From: Anaerolineales bacterium | GTDB lineage: Bacteria; Chloroflexota; Anaerolineae; Anaerolineales; UBA11579 | Length of the DNA: 64,000 bases | Direction: 5' to 3' | Assembly: GCA_019637675.1 (NCBI GenBank) | Contig: JAHBVE010000001.1 | Location: 744,001 to 808,000, forward strand | In this document: positions 7,190-15,318 of the stretch, one piece after another | How the letters are laid out: each line of letters begins with the position of its first letter | How positions within the stretch are numbered: position 1 is the stretch's first letter | Translations under genes and position numbers: made by a program | The notes under the pieces: generated by a model | Seen by the model: only the letters and a program-made list of their open reading frames with translations | Databases searched by the model: none | Told to the model about the DNA's origin: nothing

Positions 7190-8362
7190 CTAATTGATGA
7201 TGCGAGGCACGAACCAGAAACCGTTCGCCTGCGCATAGTCTGTGTTGTTTGGCTTCACGATCAGCACAAAACGCACGGTCTTGCCAGCCAGACTGGAGAG
7301 ATCAATGTTGACATCCTTGGCCAGACCTTCCAGCTTCTCGTTCCAGGTGCCGAGCACGGTTTCTGTGCCGTTCAGGATGTAGCTGAAAGTGAACTGCAGA
7401 TGGCAGTTGGGGTTGTTCTTCAAGCAGCCTACCTGTGTGCGGAAGCGGTCGCCGTTTTGTACGGTGAACTCAGGATAGACACCGCGGATGAAGCCATTGC
7501 TGGCATGGTTGGGGCGGGGCCAGATGGCCGGCTCGTCCTCATCCCGCGTCTCCAGCTGTGGGTTTTGCAGCACCAGCACAAAGCCTTGCGTGCCGGAGTT
7601 GGCGCCCGGGCAGGGCAGGCTGCCGGCCTCATTGCTGGACCAGCTGGCCGAGCAGTAGTTGGCGGCAAAGTCGTAACGCACGCCGCTGCTGGCCGTACCC
7701 ACGCGGATCAGCGCAAAGAAGGGCACACCAACGCTGTTGGCATGGCCGTTGACGCCGAAGGTGTAGCCATTGGTGGCCTTGATCATCCAGCTGCTCTTGA
7801 AGGTGCCGTCATTATTGGGGGCGGTCATGGGGATGGAGATATCCACCGTCTCGCCCGGGTTGACGTGCTTGGGGATGTCAAAGACGCTGCTGCTGGCCAG
7901 GTTGGTGCCAGACTGGTACACGATGTCAAAGTCAGCCGACCAGGCGCAGGTGCCGTTGTTGCGGATGCGCCAGGTTTTGGTGAAGGTATTGCCCTTGCCC
8001 ATCTGGGTGTTGTCCGGCACGGTCACATCAGCCACAAAGTAGGCCTGGTAACAACCCACGGCTGGCACCGCGGTTGGCGGCTTGGTTGTTGGCGCCGAGG
8101 TGTTCGTGGGAACGGGCACATTGGGTGTGCTGGTGGGGGTGGCCGTAACCACAAACGGCGTCTGGGTAGGCGCCGGCGTGTTGGTGGCCGCGGCGGGTTG
8201 CTGGCCCTGGGCCACCAGGGTGCCGGCTACCTGGGTGTAGAGGGCATTGAGATCCAGCGTGGGGGCGTGGCTCTCAGGCGAGGGGGCGCGGCAGGCGGCC
8301 AGCAGCAAGCCGGCCGCGAACAGAGCACCCAGGATATGGAAACGGGTAACAGTTTTGGTCAT
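7190..8362 (-). CDS. Secreted lipoprotein with NBR1-Ig-like domain
   Basis: 390 residues. The N-terminus is a lipoprotein signal (LFAAGLLLAAC) with the lipidated cysteine at C24. A Thr/Pro-rich spacer follows (about 60-110). Then comes an NBR1-like immunoglobulin domain at about 115-235, recognisable by KTWRIRNNGTCAWSADFDIVY, VNPGETVDISIPMTAP and GTFKSSWMIKATNG. The remaining 150 residues look like a second beta-rich module (VLVLQNPQLETRDEDEP, VNIDLSSLAGKTVRFVLIVK) that may bind carbohydrate. NBR1-Ig-like domains on lipoproteins are common in Anaerolineae; a surface adhesion or binding role is inferred. It is monocistronic between a terminator and the tRNA-Pro region. Confidence 0.85.
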   Translation of the reverse strand: MTKTVTRFHILGALFAAGLLLAACRAPSPESHAPTLDLNALYTQVAGTLVAQGQQPAAATNTPAPTQTPFVVTATPTSTPNVPVPTNTSAPTTKPPTAVPAVGCYQAYFVADVTVPDNTQMGKGNTFTKTWRIRNNGTCAWSADFDIVYQSGTNLASSSVFDIPKHVNPGETVDISIPMTAPNNDGTFKSSWMIKATNGYTFGVNGHANSVGVPFFALIRVGTASSGVRYDFAANYCSASWSSNEAGSLPCPGANSGTQGFVLVLQNPQLETRDEDEPAIWPRPNHASNGFIRGVYPEFTVQNGDRFRTQVGCLKNNPNCHLQFTFSYILNGTETVLGTWNEKLEGLAKDVNIDLSSLAGKTVRFVLIVKPNNTDYAQANGFWFVPRIIN

Positions 8363-8519
8363 AGCGGTTCTCCCTAGATAGATGACGCGCTAGGGTGATT
8401 TTAGCACTCCTGGCGCCTGGGGATACAACGATGGCTGGGGGTAAAAAGTTCCTATGTTGAGGCAGGAACTGCATGGCATGCATCCTGCGCCGTGCTTTCA
8501 GGTATAATGTCGCCTTGTT

Positions 8520-8594
<75 letters not shown>

Positions 8595-8596
8595 TA

Positions 8597-8628
8597 AAAA
8601 GACCGTCATCTTGACGGTCTTTTTTTAT
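8597..8628. terminator. Terminator of tRNA-Pro and of the opposing MIP18-family gene
   Basis: AGACCGTCA (8600-8608) and TGACGGTCT (8612-8620) form a 9-bp stem with a 3-base loop. An A-run precedes and a T-run follows. It separates the plus-strand tRNA from the minus-strand gene that ends at 8631. Confidence 0.85.
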
Positions 8629-8630
8629 TT

Positions 8631-8987
8631 TTAGAAGATGCCCCAGTCTGCGCCGGCGCCTTCTTCCATGTAGGTGAGATCCCACAGCTCGGTGCCCATC
8701 ATGATGGTGGTGTCGCGCTGCAGGGCATCGGCGGCTTTCTTGCGGGTCATCTCCAGCAGGGCGGGGGCGTAGGGGCAGAAGGGCGTGGTCATGATCATGG
8801 TGACCTTGCCCTGGTTATCCTCAAGGGCGACGTTGCGCACCAGGCCCAGCTCGATCACGTTGAGGCCGATCTCAGGGTCAACCACTTCGCGCAGGGCAGC
8901 TTCCACCGCCGGCACGAGGTCAGGGTTGGTGCTTTCAATTTCCCAGATGGCTTGCTTGGCGGGGTCTTGTGAGGCTACGGGACTCAT
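8631..8987 (-). CDS. MIP18/DUF59-family Fe-S cluster assembly factor (SufT-like)
   Basis: 118 residues. The DUF59 core runs from EAALREVVDPEIGLNVIELGLV (about 28-49) to the TTPFCPYAPALLEM loop (about 75-88) with its conserved cysteine. Family members (SufT, PaaD, MIP18) help load Fe-S clusters onto client proteins. It lies 14 bases downstream of the sufR-type regulator on the same strand, so both should be on one transcript. The divergent suf operon begins about 1.3 kb away, which supports the Fe-S assignment. Confidence 0.85.
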   Translation of the reverse strand: MSPVASQDPAKQAIWEIESTNPDLVPAVEAALREVVDPEIGLNVIELGLVRNVALEDNQGKVTMIMTTPFCPYAPALLEMTRKKAADALQRDTTIMMGTELWDLTYMEEGAGADWGIF

Positions 8988-9001
8988 ATCAGGTGTGGCT
9001 C

Positions 9002-9643
9002 CTAATTGGTGATGGCCTGCTTGATGGCGGCCATCGGGATGGTGTAGGTACAGTGGCTGTCTCCGCTGAGCAGGCAGCTGGTGCGCTGCGGGTCTGCGGA
9101 GAGCGCCTTGGCGATGAGGGCTTTGTCGATGCTGCAGACTTCGCCGTGGGTTTGGCCCACGTAGAAGTAGGGGCAGCTGGTTTCTTTGATGATGAGCTCG
9201 TGCTCGTTGCGCTGCACCTGGACGCTGAAGCCCTCTTTGGTGAGCCAGTTCTTGAGCAGCTTGAGGCGCTCGTCGAGGCTCATGTGCTCCAGGTCGCCGG
9301 CGGCGGCCAGGTCATCGGCGGCGGAGGCGCCCATACCGGCCAGCAGGCTGTCGAACTGCTCGGCGGGCAGGTGCTCCTTCAGCTCGTCGAGCAGGCGGTT
9401 GGTGAAACGGATGGTGCGGCCGGGGAAGTGCTCCATGCCGGCTTCGGTGAGGTAATAGACGCGGCGCGGGCGGCCGACCCCGTGGCGCTCCTCGGCCGAG
9501 GAAACCAGGCCCTCATTCTCGAGGCGCGCGATGTGATGGCGCACGGAGATGGGGCTGATCTTGACGGCTTTGGCAAGCTCATTGATCGTGCTGCGCTGGT
9601 GGTTTAGCAGGTATTTGAGGACTGCGTTACGTGTGCTGCCCAT
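9002..9643 (-). CDS. sufR: SufR-like Fe-S-sensing transcriptional repressor
   Basis: 213 residues from the ATG at 9643. The start was chosen because an upstream ATG at 9685 lies within the -35 box. An N-terminal winged helix (STRNAVLKYLLNHQRSTINE, then ISPISVRHHIARLENEGLV) carries the wing GVGRPRRVYYLT. The C-terminal half has four cysteines near 160-205 (CPYFYVGQTHGEVC and CLLSGDSHC) that could hold a [4Fe-4S] cluster, as in cyanobacterial SufR. Its own promoter and the sufC promoter share the same operator sequence, so it very likely represses both when clusters are sufficient. The leader is only about seven bases and lacks a ribosome site. Confidence 0.87.
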   Translation of the reverse strand: MGSTRNAVLKYLLNHQRSTINELAKAVKISPISVRHHIARLENEGLVSSAEERHGVGRPRRVYYLTEAGMEHFPGRTIRFTNRLLDELKEHLPAEQFDSLLAGMGASAADDLAAAGDLEHMSLDERLKLLKNWLTKEGFSVQVQRNEHELIIKETSCPYFYVGQTHGEVCSIDKALIAKALSADPQRTSCLLSGDSHCTYTIPMAAIKQAITN

Positions 9644-9656
9644 GGCTACTAGGGGC

Positions 9657-9712
9657 AGTATATCACCCGCATATCGCGCCGTCAATATTTTAGATTTTCC
9701 TCATAAAAATCA
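9657..9712 (-). promoter_or_regulatory. sufR promoter with SufR operator
   Basis: Minus strand: -35 TTGACG (9685-9680), 17-base spacer, -10 TATACT (9662-9657). The 25 bases at 9683-9707 are identical to 10783-10807 at the suf operon promoter. AAATATTG, the well-conserved half-site, overlaps the -35 box exactly as at sufC. The distal half-site is degenerate here. Confidence 0.8.
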
Positions 9713-9719
9713 GGGGCGA

Positions 9720-9788
9720 GTAAGGAGTGAACAATGAGCAGGATAGCTGTCGGGGTTTCCTGTTCACTATTCACTACTCACTGGTCAC
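9720..9788. repeat. AGTGAACA/TGTTCACT dispersed repeat
   Basis: GGAGTGAACAATGAG near 9725-9739 faces TGTTCACTATTCACTACTCA near 9761-9780 as an imperfect inverted repeat. Similar tracts occur at about 10743-10774, 11739-11768, 14872-14942, 29017-29047 and 29099-29140. Confidence 0.6.
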
Positions 9789-9791
9789 TTA

Positions 9792-10271
9792 TTACTTCTG
9801 CAAAACGCACAAGGCCTGGCGGATCTCGCCGAGGTGGTAGGCGGAGTGGATGATGACGGTGAGGGCGCCGCCGATGGTGTCTTGGTTCCACATGGGGTTG
9901 TTGGCGAAGAGGTTCTTCATGCGCTCGTAGGTGCTGCGCAGCTTGGCCTTGGAGGCTTCCCATTCCTCCGGCGTGACCTTCTCGACGGTGCGCCAGATGT
10001 TGCCCCAGTCTGGCGGGGTGTCGTCGCCCTGCAGGGCATAGCGCTCAAAGGATTCGATGTAGAAGACGACATGCTCGACCTGGGCGGCCAGCGAAGCGCA
10101 CTTGCCGCCGACGGGGATCGAGGCTTCTTCAGCTGAGACGGTGTCGAGGGTGGCGAGCAGGGAGCTGTTCTTGTCTAGGTAGATGTTTTGGGTGGTGTTG
10201 AAGGTCTCTTCCAGCAGCTGGACGAGCATGTTGCTGACTTCCTGAGCCTGGATCTCGATCGTGGCGTTCAT
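9792..10271 (-). CDS. DinB-family putative metal-dependent enzyme
   Basis: 159 residues forming the four-helix DinB fold. Candidate metal ligands are the histidine in QVEHVVFYIESFERY (about residue 66) and those in IIHSAYHLGEIRQAL near the C-terminus (about 141-152). DinB-like proteins include bacillithiol, mycothiol and glutathione S-transferases, and many of unknown function. GGAGG precedes the ATG with good spacing. It lies between sufR and the suf operon but has its own leader. A second DinB-like gene is at 32113, not closely similar by eye. Confidence 0.75.
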   Translation of the reverse strand: MNATIEIQAQEVSNMLVQLLEETFNTTQNIYLDKNSSLLATLDTVSAEEASIPVGGKCASLAAQVEHVVFYIESFERYALQGDDTPPDWGNIWRTVEKVTPEEWEASKAKLRSTYERMKNLFANNPMWNQDTIGGALTVIIHSAYHLGEIRQALCVLQK

Positions 10272-10782
10272 GGTTCCTCCGTAAAAGTATTAATCATCAT
10301 CATGGGTGGTTGGGGGTGGGGGGAGTGGGTGTTAATAGTTAAAACTTTTTCCTTTGCTATGGTGATGATTTAACCGCAGTTTTGCAGATATGGGTGGATC
10401 GGAGGCGTTTGTCAAGGCGTTGGGAGTATTACTCCTCACGGTTATGCCGCTCGCGGGATGCAAATGGTAGGGGCGGGTTACCCCGCCCCTACATGTGTGT
10501 AGGTGAAGGGGACGCGCGTTGCGTGGAGGATGTGTGAATGACGGATCCTTCCCTGGTCGGTCGGCGGTTCTGGTGTTGATGGAGAAACCCGGTCAGGATG
10601 ACACGGGATGTTGGGTCGGGCGGTGTTGGAAGATGTGGCAGCGCGGACTCCTCCCCGGTGTGGGTTCATGCGCTGCTACGCAGCGCTGCTGGTGTGGATG
10701 GAGAAACCCGTTCGGAATGACAGGGGACTTGGGCGCGCCGCCTGCTCACTGTTCACCATTCACTGTTCACTCTCTTCTCCTC
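10272..10782. repeat. Gene-free region with three kinds of dispersed repeat
   Basis: No gene is supported in these 511 bases. Present are a palindrome GTAGGGGCGGG..CCGCCCCTAC at 10467-10492, two copies of a roughly 65-base family ending CAGGATGACA or CGGAATGACA (about 10537-10604 and 10655-10722), and an AGTGAACA-type tract at 10743-10774. AATCATCATCAT (10291-10302) also faces ATGGTGATGATT (10359-10370) as an inverted repeat in the DinB leader. Confidence 0.7.
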
Positions 10783-10838
10783 CAATATTTTAGATTTTCC
10801 TCATAAATATTGACCCTAGTCTATGAACCTGCTATAAT
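10783..10838 (+). promoter_or_regulatory. suf operon promoter with SufR operator dyad
   Basis: CAATATTT (10783-10790) and AAATATTG (10805-10812) form a perfect 8-bp inverted repeat with a 14-base centre. The right arm overlaps the -35 TTGACC (10810-10815); a 17-base spacer leads to a perfect -10 TATAAT (10833-10838). A repressor on the dyad would block RNA polymerase. The 25 bases from 10783 recur at the sufR promoter. The predicted transcript starts near 10845. Confidence 0.88.
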
Positions 10839-10919
10839 CTCCCAAAATCACCCTGGTTGAACACTTGCGCCTTCATTTGAGGCGGCGTTCACAATCATTC
10901 TCTAGGAGAAATACGGTTC

Positions 10920-11699
10920 ATGTCTCAACTGGATATACGCGATTTGCGCGTCACTGTAGCTGGCAACGAGATCCTTAAAGGCCTCAACCTGACGATCGAG
11001 CAGGGCAAGGTGCACGCCCTGATGGGCCCCAACGGCAGCGGCAAGAGCACGCTGGCCTACACGCTGATGGGCCACCCGAACTACGAGGTGACCGGCGGCG
11101 AGGTGTGGTTCAAGGGTCAGAACATCCTTGAGCTGGAGCCGGACCAGCGCTCTCACCTGGGCATTTTTCTGGCATTCCAATACCCGGTGGCGATCCCCGG
11201 CGTGAGCGTGGCGAACTTCCTGCGCACGGCGCTGAACTCGCACCGCAAGGCCAAGAACCCGGAGGACAAGGGCATGCCCATCCCCGAGTTCCGCACGCTG
11301 TTGAAAGAGAAGATGGACTTGCTGAAGATGGACCACAGCTTCGCCGGTCGTTACCTCAACGATGGCTTCTCCGGCGGCGAGAAGAAGCGCGCCGAGATCC
11401 TGCAGATGGCTGCGCTCGACCCGGAGTTTGCGGTGCTGGACGAGACCGACTCCGGTCTGGATATTGACGCGTTGCGCAATGTGGCCGAGGGTGTGCAGGC
11501 GCTGCGTGGGCCGAACTTCGGCGCGCTGGTGATCACGCACTACCAGCGCCTGCTGAACTACATCAACCCGGATGTGGTGCATGTGATGTTCAACGGCCGC
11601 ATCGTGGAAACCGGCGGCCCCGAACTGGCCCTGAAGCTGGAAGCCGAAGGCTACGACTGGGTGCGCGAAGCACACGAACCCGTGATGAGTGCGCAGTAA
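10920..11699 (+). CDS. sufC: Fe-S cluster assembly ATPase SufC
   Basis: 259 residues, an ABC-type ATPase of the SufBCD scaffold. Walker A is GPNGSGKST (36-44), the signature FSGGEKKR (150-157), Walker B AVLDE (171-175) followed by TDSGLD, and the switch histidine H207. The TDSGLD and FSGGEKKR forms are typical of SufC rather than of transporters, and there are no membrane segments. It opens the suf operon behind a strong promoter and a leader of about 75 bases that ends with AGGAG before the ATG. SufC powers the conformational change of SufB-SufD during cluster building. Confidence 0.97.
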   Translation: MSQLDIRDLRVTVAGNEILKGLNLTIEQGKVHALMGPNGSGKSTLAYTLMGHPNYEVTGGEVWFKGQNILELEPDQRSHLGIFLAFQYPVAIPGVSVANFLRTALNSHRKAKNPEDKGMPIPEFRTLLKEKMDLLKMDHSFAGRYLNDGFSGGEKKRAEILQMAALDPEFAVLDETDSGLDIDALRNVAEGVQALRGPNFGALVITHYQRLLNYINPDVVHVMFNGRIVETGGPELALKLEAEGYDWVREAHEPVMSAQ

Positions 11700-11738
11700 T
11701 CAGGGAACGCGAAAGAGCCAGGAGGACCTAGGTCTCCT

Positions 11739-11768
11739 GCTCACGGTTCACAGATCACTGTTCACTGA
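11739..11768. repeat. TTCACTG-type repeat between sufC and sufB
   Basis: The spacer contains CTCACGGTTCACAGATCACTG followed by TTCACTG, a short member of the AGTGAACA/TGTTCACT family. It separates the two genes by 81 bases, while the later suf genes are closely packed. Confidence 0.55.
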
Positions 11769-11780
11769 AAAGAGGTAAGC

Positions 11781-13214
11781 ATGGCACTAAAAGACATTAT
11801 TGAAAAGCCCAAAGACGATGCCGAGCTGTTGGCTGGCATTGATGATTACAAGTACGGCTTTGTGGACGAGGTCCAGCCGGTCTTCCGCACGCGCAAGGGG
11901 CTGGATGAAGATATCGTCCGCCAGATCAGCGCCAAGAAGGAAGAGCCGGAGTGGATGCTCGATTTCCGCCTGAAAGCGTACAAGCATTTCACGCAGCGCC
12001 CCATGCCCACCTGGGGCGGCGACCTGGACAAGTTGAATCTCGACGAGATCTACTTCTACAGCAAGCCGGCTGAGGCCGAGGGCAAGAGCTGGGACGATGT
12101 GCCCGAGAACATCAAGAAGACCTTCGAGCGTTTGGGCATCCCTGAGGCTGAGCAGAAGTTCCTGGCCGGCGTTGGCGCCCAGTACGAATCGGAGATGGTG
12201 TATCACAACATCCAGCAGCACCTGGCTGACCAGGGCGTGCTGTTCAAGAGCATTGAGCAGGGTTTGAAGGACCACCCGGACATGTTCCGCGAGTACTTCG
12301 GCAAGATCATCCCCATCGAGGACAACAAGTTCTCGGCGCTCAACTCAGCGGTATGGTCGGGCGGCTCGTTCGTCTACATCCCCAAGGGGGTCAAGGTGGA
12401 GATGCCGCTGCAGGCGTACTTCCGCGTCAATCAGGCCGACCAGGGCCAGTTCGAGCGCACGCTCATCATCGTGGACGAAGGCGCTGAGGCGCACTATGTG
12501 GAAGGCTGCACCGCCCCGGTGTACACCACCGACTCGTTCCACAGTGGCGTGATCGAGATCATCGTCAAGAAGGGCGCTCGCTTCCGTTACACCACGATCC
12601 AGAACTGGTCGAACAACATGTACAACCTGGTGACCCAGCGTGCGCATGTGCATGAGAACGCCACGATGGAGTGGGTGGATGCCAACTTGGGCAGCAAGCT
12701 GACCATGAAGTACCCCTCGTGCTATCTGCTGGGCGAAGGCGCGCATGGTGAGATTCTCTCCATGGCGTTCGCCAGCGGCCACCAGCACCAGGATACGGGC
12801 GGCAAGGTGATCCACTTTGTGCCCAACACCACCAGCAAGATCACGTCCAAATCCATCAGCAAGAGCGGCGGGCGGGCCTCGTACCGCGGCCTGTTGAAGG
12901 TGCACCCGGGCGCGGAAGGCTCCAAGTCCAACGTGGTGTGTGACGCCCTGCTGCTGGACGACCAGTCACGCTCGGATACGTACCCGTACATCGAGATCGA
13001 TGCCGAGGATGTGACGATCGGTCACGAAGCCTCAGTGTCCAAGGTGGGCGAGGAGCAACTGTTCTACCTGATGAGCCGCGGTATGACCGAAGAGGAAGCT
13101 GCCACCATGGTGGTGTCCGGCTTCATTGAGCCGCTGGTCAAAGAACTGCCGATGGAATATGCGATCGAGATGAACCGTCTGATCCAATTGCAGATGGAAG
13201 GCTCGATCGGCTAA
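11781..13214 (+). CDS. sufB: Fe-S cluster assembly scaffold protein SufB
   Basis: 477 residues, full length for SufB (about 470-495). Recognisable features are [36 protein letters not shown], the beta-helix core region [20 protein letters not shown], and [14 protein letters not shown] carrying a conserved cysteine near residue 387. The C-terminal [19 protein letters not shown] and MTEEEA are family hallmarks. SufB holds the nascent cluster and receives persulfide sulfur from SufS via SufU. A ribosome site GAGGTAAGC precedes the ATG. Cotranscribed with sufC and sufD. Confidence 0.97.
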   Translation: MALKDIIEKPKDDAELLAGIDDYKYGFVDEVQPVFRTRKGLDEDIVRQISAKKEEPEWMLDFRLKAYKHFTQRPMPTWGGDLDKLNLDEIYFYSKPAEAEGKSWDDVPENIKKTFERLGIPEAEQKFLAGVGAQYESEMVYHNIQQHLADQGVLFKSIEQGLKDHPDMFREYFGKIIPIEDNKFSALNSAVWSGGSFVYIPKGVKVEMPLQAYFRVNQADQGQFERTLIIVDEGAEAHYVEGCTAPVYTTDSFHSGVIEIIVKKGARFRYTTIQNWSNNMYNLVTQRAHVHENATMEWVDANLGSKLTMKYPSCYLLGEGAHGEILSMAFASGHQHQDTGGKVIHFVPNTTSKITSKSISKSGGRASYRGLLKVHPGAEGSKSNVVCDALLLDDQSRSDTYPYIEIDAEDVTIGHEASVSKVGEEQLFYLMSRGMTEEEAATMVVSGFIEPLVKELPMEYAIEMNRLIQLQMEGSIG

Positions 13215-13244
13215 GGCCGTCGGTTAGGTGAGAAGCAAAGAGAT

Positions 13245-14849
13245 ATGGCGAAAAAGAAGACAAGCGCGCCCCCCAAGAAGGCCGCGGTACGTAAGAAGAA
13301 GACTACCAAAACAACGACTAAAGCCAAGGCTACACGGGCGGGTCTGAGACCCACCCCTACGGCGAAGAAGAAAGCCGTTGGCAAGAGCAAGCCTAAAGCC
13401 GTAGCTAAAAAGAAAAGCGCGGCTAAGAGCAAGGCGGTTGCCAGCAAGCGCGTCGTAACCCGCTCACCGGAACGCGAGGTCATTAGCGCGGGCAAAACGC
13501 CGCGGGTGATCACGCGCGGCGCAGCGGCGGTGCAGACCAAGAGCGGCTTCCCGTTCAGCGCAGAGCAGATCCCGGCGCTGGCCAACGGCGCCAAGGCGAC
13601 CGCGTTCCTGCGCAGCTATCGCAAGGGCGCTTGGAACCAGTTCGAGAAGCTGCCGCTGCCGAGTACGAACGATGAGGCCTGGCGCCGCACAGATATCCGC
13701 CAGCTCAAGCGCAGCGGCCTGCAAATGGTCGAGGCGCTGCCCAAGGCGACCCGCGACAAGCTGCCCAGCATCCCGGCGCGCTTGCTGAAGCCGCTGGTGG
13801 GCAAAGGGCACGGCGGGCAGATCGTGTTTGGCCCGGGCAAGACCACCGTGCAGCTAAGCCGCGAGATCGCCAAGCAAGGCGTGGTGTTCACGGATTTCGC
13901 CACCGCGGCCACGAAGCACCCTGAGCTGCTCAAGAAAGTGCTGGGCAGCGTGGTCAAGCCGGGCGAGGGCAAGTTCGCCGCCATGGCAGGCGCGCTGGCC
14001 GGCCGCGGCGTGCTGCTGTATGTACCCAAGGGCGTGCAGGTGGATGAGCCGCTGCACTCGCTGCTGTGGGGCCCGGGGGCCGGGCTGGCGTACTTCTCGC
14101 ACATTCTGGTGTGGGTGGAGGACGGCGCTTCGGTGACCTATGTGCATGAGTCGGCTTCGCCGACGCTGAAAGAGCAGAGCATGCACGCCGGCATCGTGGA
14201 GCTGCACGTGGGGGCGCGGGCCAACCTGCGCTTCGTGGAATTGCAATCGTGGGGCGAGCACATGTGGAACTTTACGCATGAGCGCGCCCGCGTGAAGAAA
14301 GACGGCAACCTGGATTGGATCTTTGGCGCCCTGGGTAGCCACCTGACCAAGAACTTCTCCGAGATCAACCTGGAGGGTGAGGGCAGCCTGGGCCGCATGT
14401 CTGGCTTCTATTTCACGGATGGAGACCAGCATCTGGACCACGACACCCAGCAGAACCACCTGGCGGCGCACACCACCAGCGACCTGCTGTTCAAGGGTGC
14501 GCTGGAGGAGCAGAGCCGCTCAGTCTGGCAGGGCATGATCTACGTGGCGCCCGGCGCCCAGCGCACGGATGGCTACCAGGCCAACCGCAACCTGGTGCTG
14601 AGCAAGCAGGCGCGGGCGGACAGCATCCCGGGCCTCGAGATCCAGGCTGACGATGTGCGCTGCACGCACGGCGCCACGGTGGGCAAGATCGACCCGGACG
14701 AGTACTTTTACCTGCTGAGCCGTGGTATCCCGCCGGTTGAGGCGCGCCGCCTGATCGTCAAGGGCTTTTTCGACCCCATTATGGAGCGAATTCCCTTCGA
14801 GGGCGTGCGCCAGCGCTTCCAGCAGGCCATTGTTCAGAAGATGAAGTAG
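13245..14849 (+). CDS. sufD: SufD with a lysine-rich N-terminal extension
   Basis: 534 residues; ordinary SufD is about 400-440. The SufD body starts near residue 100 (SGFPFSAEQIPALANG, PLPSTNDEAWRRTDIRQL) and ends with TDGYQANRNLVLSKQARADS, GATVGKIDPDEYFYLLSRGI and EARRLIVKGFFDPI. Residues 1-80 are very rich in Lys, Ala and Thr (MAKKKTSAPPKKAAVRKKK and similar), resembling histone-H1-type tails. Within it, codons for RAGLRPTPT derive from a dispersed palindromic repeat. A later in-frame GTG near residue 96 could give a normal-length protein but has no ribosome site. SufD with SufB and SufC forms the SufBC2D scaffold and aids iron entry. Confidence 0.93.
   Translation: MAKKKTSAPPKKAAVRKKKTTKTTTKAKATRAGLRPTPTAKKKAVGKSKPKAVAKKKSAAKSKAVASKRVVTRSPEREVISAGKTPRVITRGAAAVQTKSGFPFSAEQIPALANGAKATAFLRSYRKGAWNQFEKLPLPSTNDEAWRRTDIRQLKRSGLQMVEALPKATRDKLPSIPARLLKPLVGKGHGGQIVFGPGKTTVQLSREIAKQGVVFTDFATAATKHPELLKKVLGSVVKPGEGKFAAMAGALAGRGVLLYVPKGVQVDEPLHSLLWGPGAGLAYFSHILVWVEDGASVTYVHESASPTLKEQSMHAGIVELHVGARANLRFVELQSWGEHMWNFTHERARVKKDGNLDWIFGALGSHLTKNFSEINLEGEGSLGRMSGFYFTDGDQHLDHDTQQNHLAAHTTSDLLFKGALEEQSRSVWQGMIYVAPGAQRTDGYQANRNLVLSKQARADSIPGLEIQADDVRCTHGATVGKIDPDEYFYLLSRGIPPVEARRLIVKGFFDPIMERIPFEGVRQRFQQAIVQKMK
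13336..13360 (+). repeat. Dispersed palindromic repeat inside the sufD reading frame
   Basis: These 25 bases match, in reverse complement, 24 of 25 bases of the intergenic repeat at 33569-33593 (GTAGGGGCGGGTCTCAGACC and five more). Related copies lie at 10467, 33725, 51274 and 51497. Here the repeat is translated in frame as part of the lysine-rich extension. Confidence 0.8.
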
Positions 14850-14871
14850 CTGTAATATAGAAGATTGGATG

Positions 14872-14942
14872 CGACAGTGAGCAGTGACCAGTGAGGAGTG
14901 AACAGGGCTAAACCTGATCACTCTTTACTGGTCACTGGGCAC
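14872..14942. repeat. AGTGA-type inverted repeat between sufD and the 116-residue gene
   Basis: CAGTGAGCAGTGACCAGTGA (about 14874-14893) and the following GGAGTGAACAGG face CCTGATCACTCTTTACTGGT and CACTGGGCACT. It occupies most of the 112-base gap between the two genes. Confidence 0.6.
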
Positions 14943-14961
14943 TCGCTTTTTTGGAGGTTGA

Positions 14962-15312
14962 ATGGCAGAACTTCGTTTTACAACCGCCCCTGACCGGGAA
15001 GACGTATACAAGGTAGGCGACCGCGTGGAGGTGTACTGCGACCACGAAGACCCCAAGGGCAACCGCGTGCGCGGCTGGCTGGAGGGCGTGGTGGTGCAGG
15101 TTGACCCCAAGATCGTTGCGGTGCAATTTGCCGAGCCGGTGTATCTGACGGACGGCTGGATGGTGCCGGACCACGTGCTGTGGTGCCCACCCAATTCGCA
15201 GCAGATCCGCATGGCGCGCAAGCGCACCCGCAGCAAGCCGCGGGCGGCTGCGGCGCCGCGCGCCAAGGCCAAGGCGAAGACCAAGACCAAAGCAAAGGCC
15301 AAGAGCAAGTAG
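14962..15312 (+). CDS. Unknown suf-operon protein with SH3-like core and basic tail
   Basis: 116 residues, not recognised as a named family. Residues 1-80 look like a small beta-barrel (DVYKVGDRVEVYCDHEDPKG, VRGWLEGVVVQVDPKIVAVQ, DGWMVPDHVLWCPPNS), possibly SH3- or Tudor-like. The two cysteines (about C29 and C75) might bind metal but form no clear motif. Residues 82-116 are a Lys/Ala/Arg-rich tail similar in character to the SufD extension. GGAGG precedes the ATG. It sits six bases before sufS and must be cotranscribed, so a role in Fe-S assembly is likely but undefined. Confidence 0.75.
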   Translation: MAELRFTTAPDREDVYKVGDRVEVYCDHEDPKGNRVRGWLEGVVVQVDPKIVAVQFAEPVYLTDGWMVPDHVLWCPPNSQQIRMARKRTRSKPRAAAAPRAKAKAKTKTKAKAKSK

Positions 15313-15318
15313 GGGCGC

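Noticed and set aside
7187-8377. 396-codon plus-strand frame opposite the NBR1-Ig-like lipoprotein
   Set aside because: The minus-strand frame has a lipoprotein signal and a recognised domain; the plus-strand product is Gly/Val/His-rich with no family.
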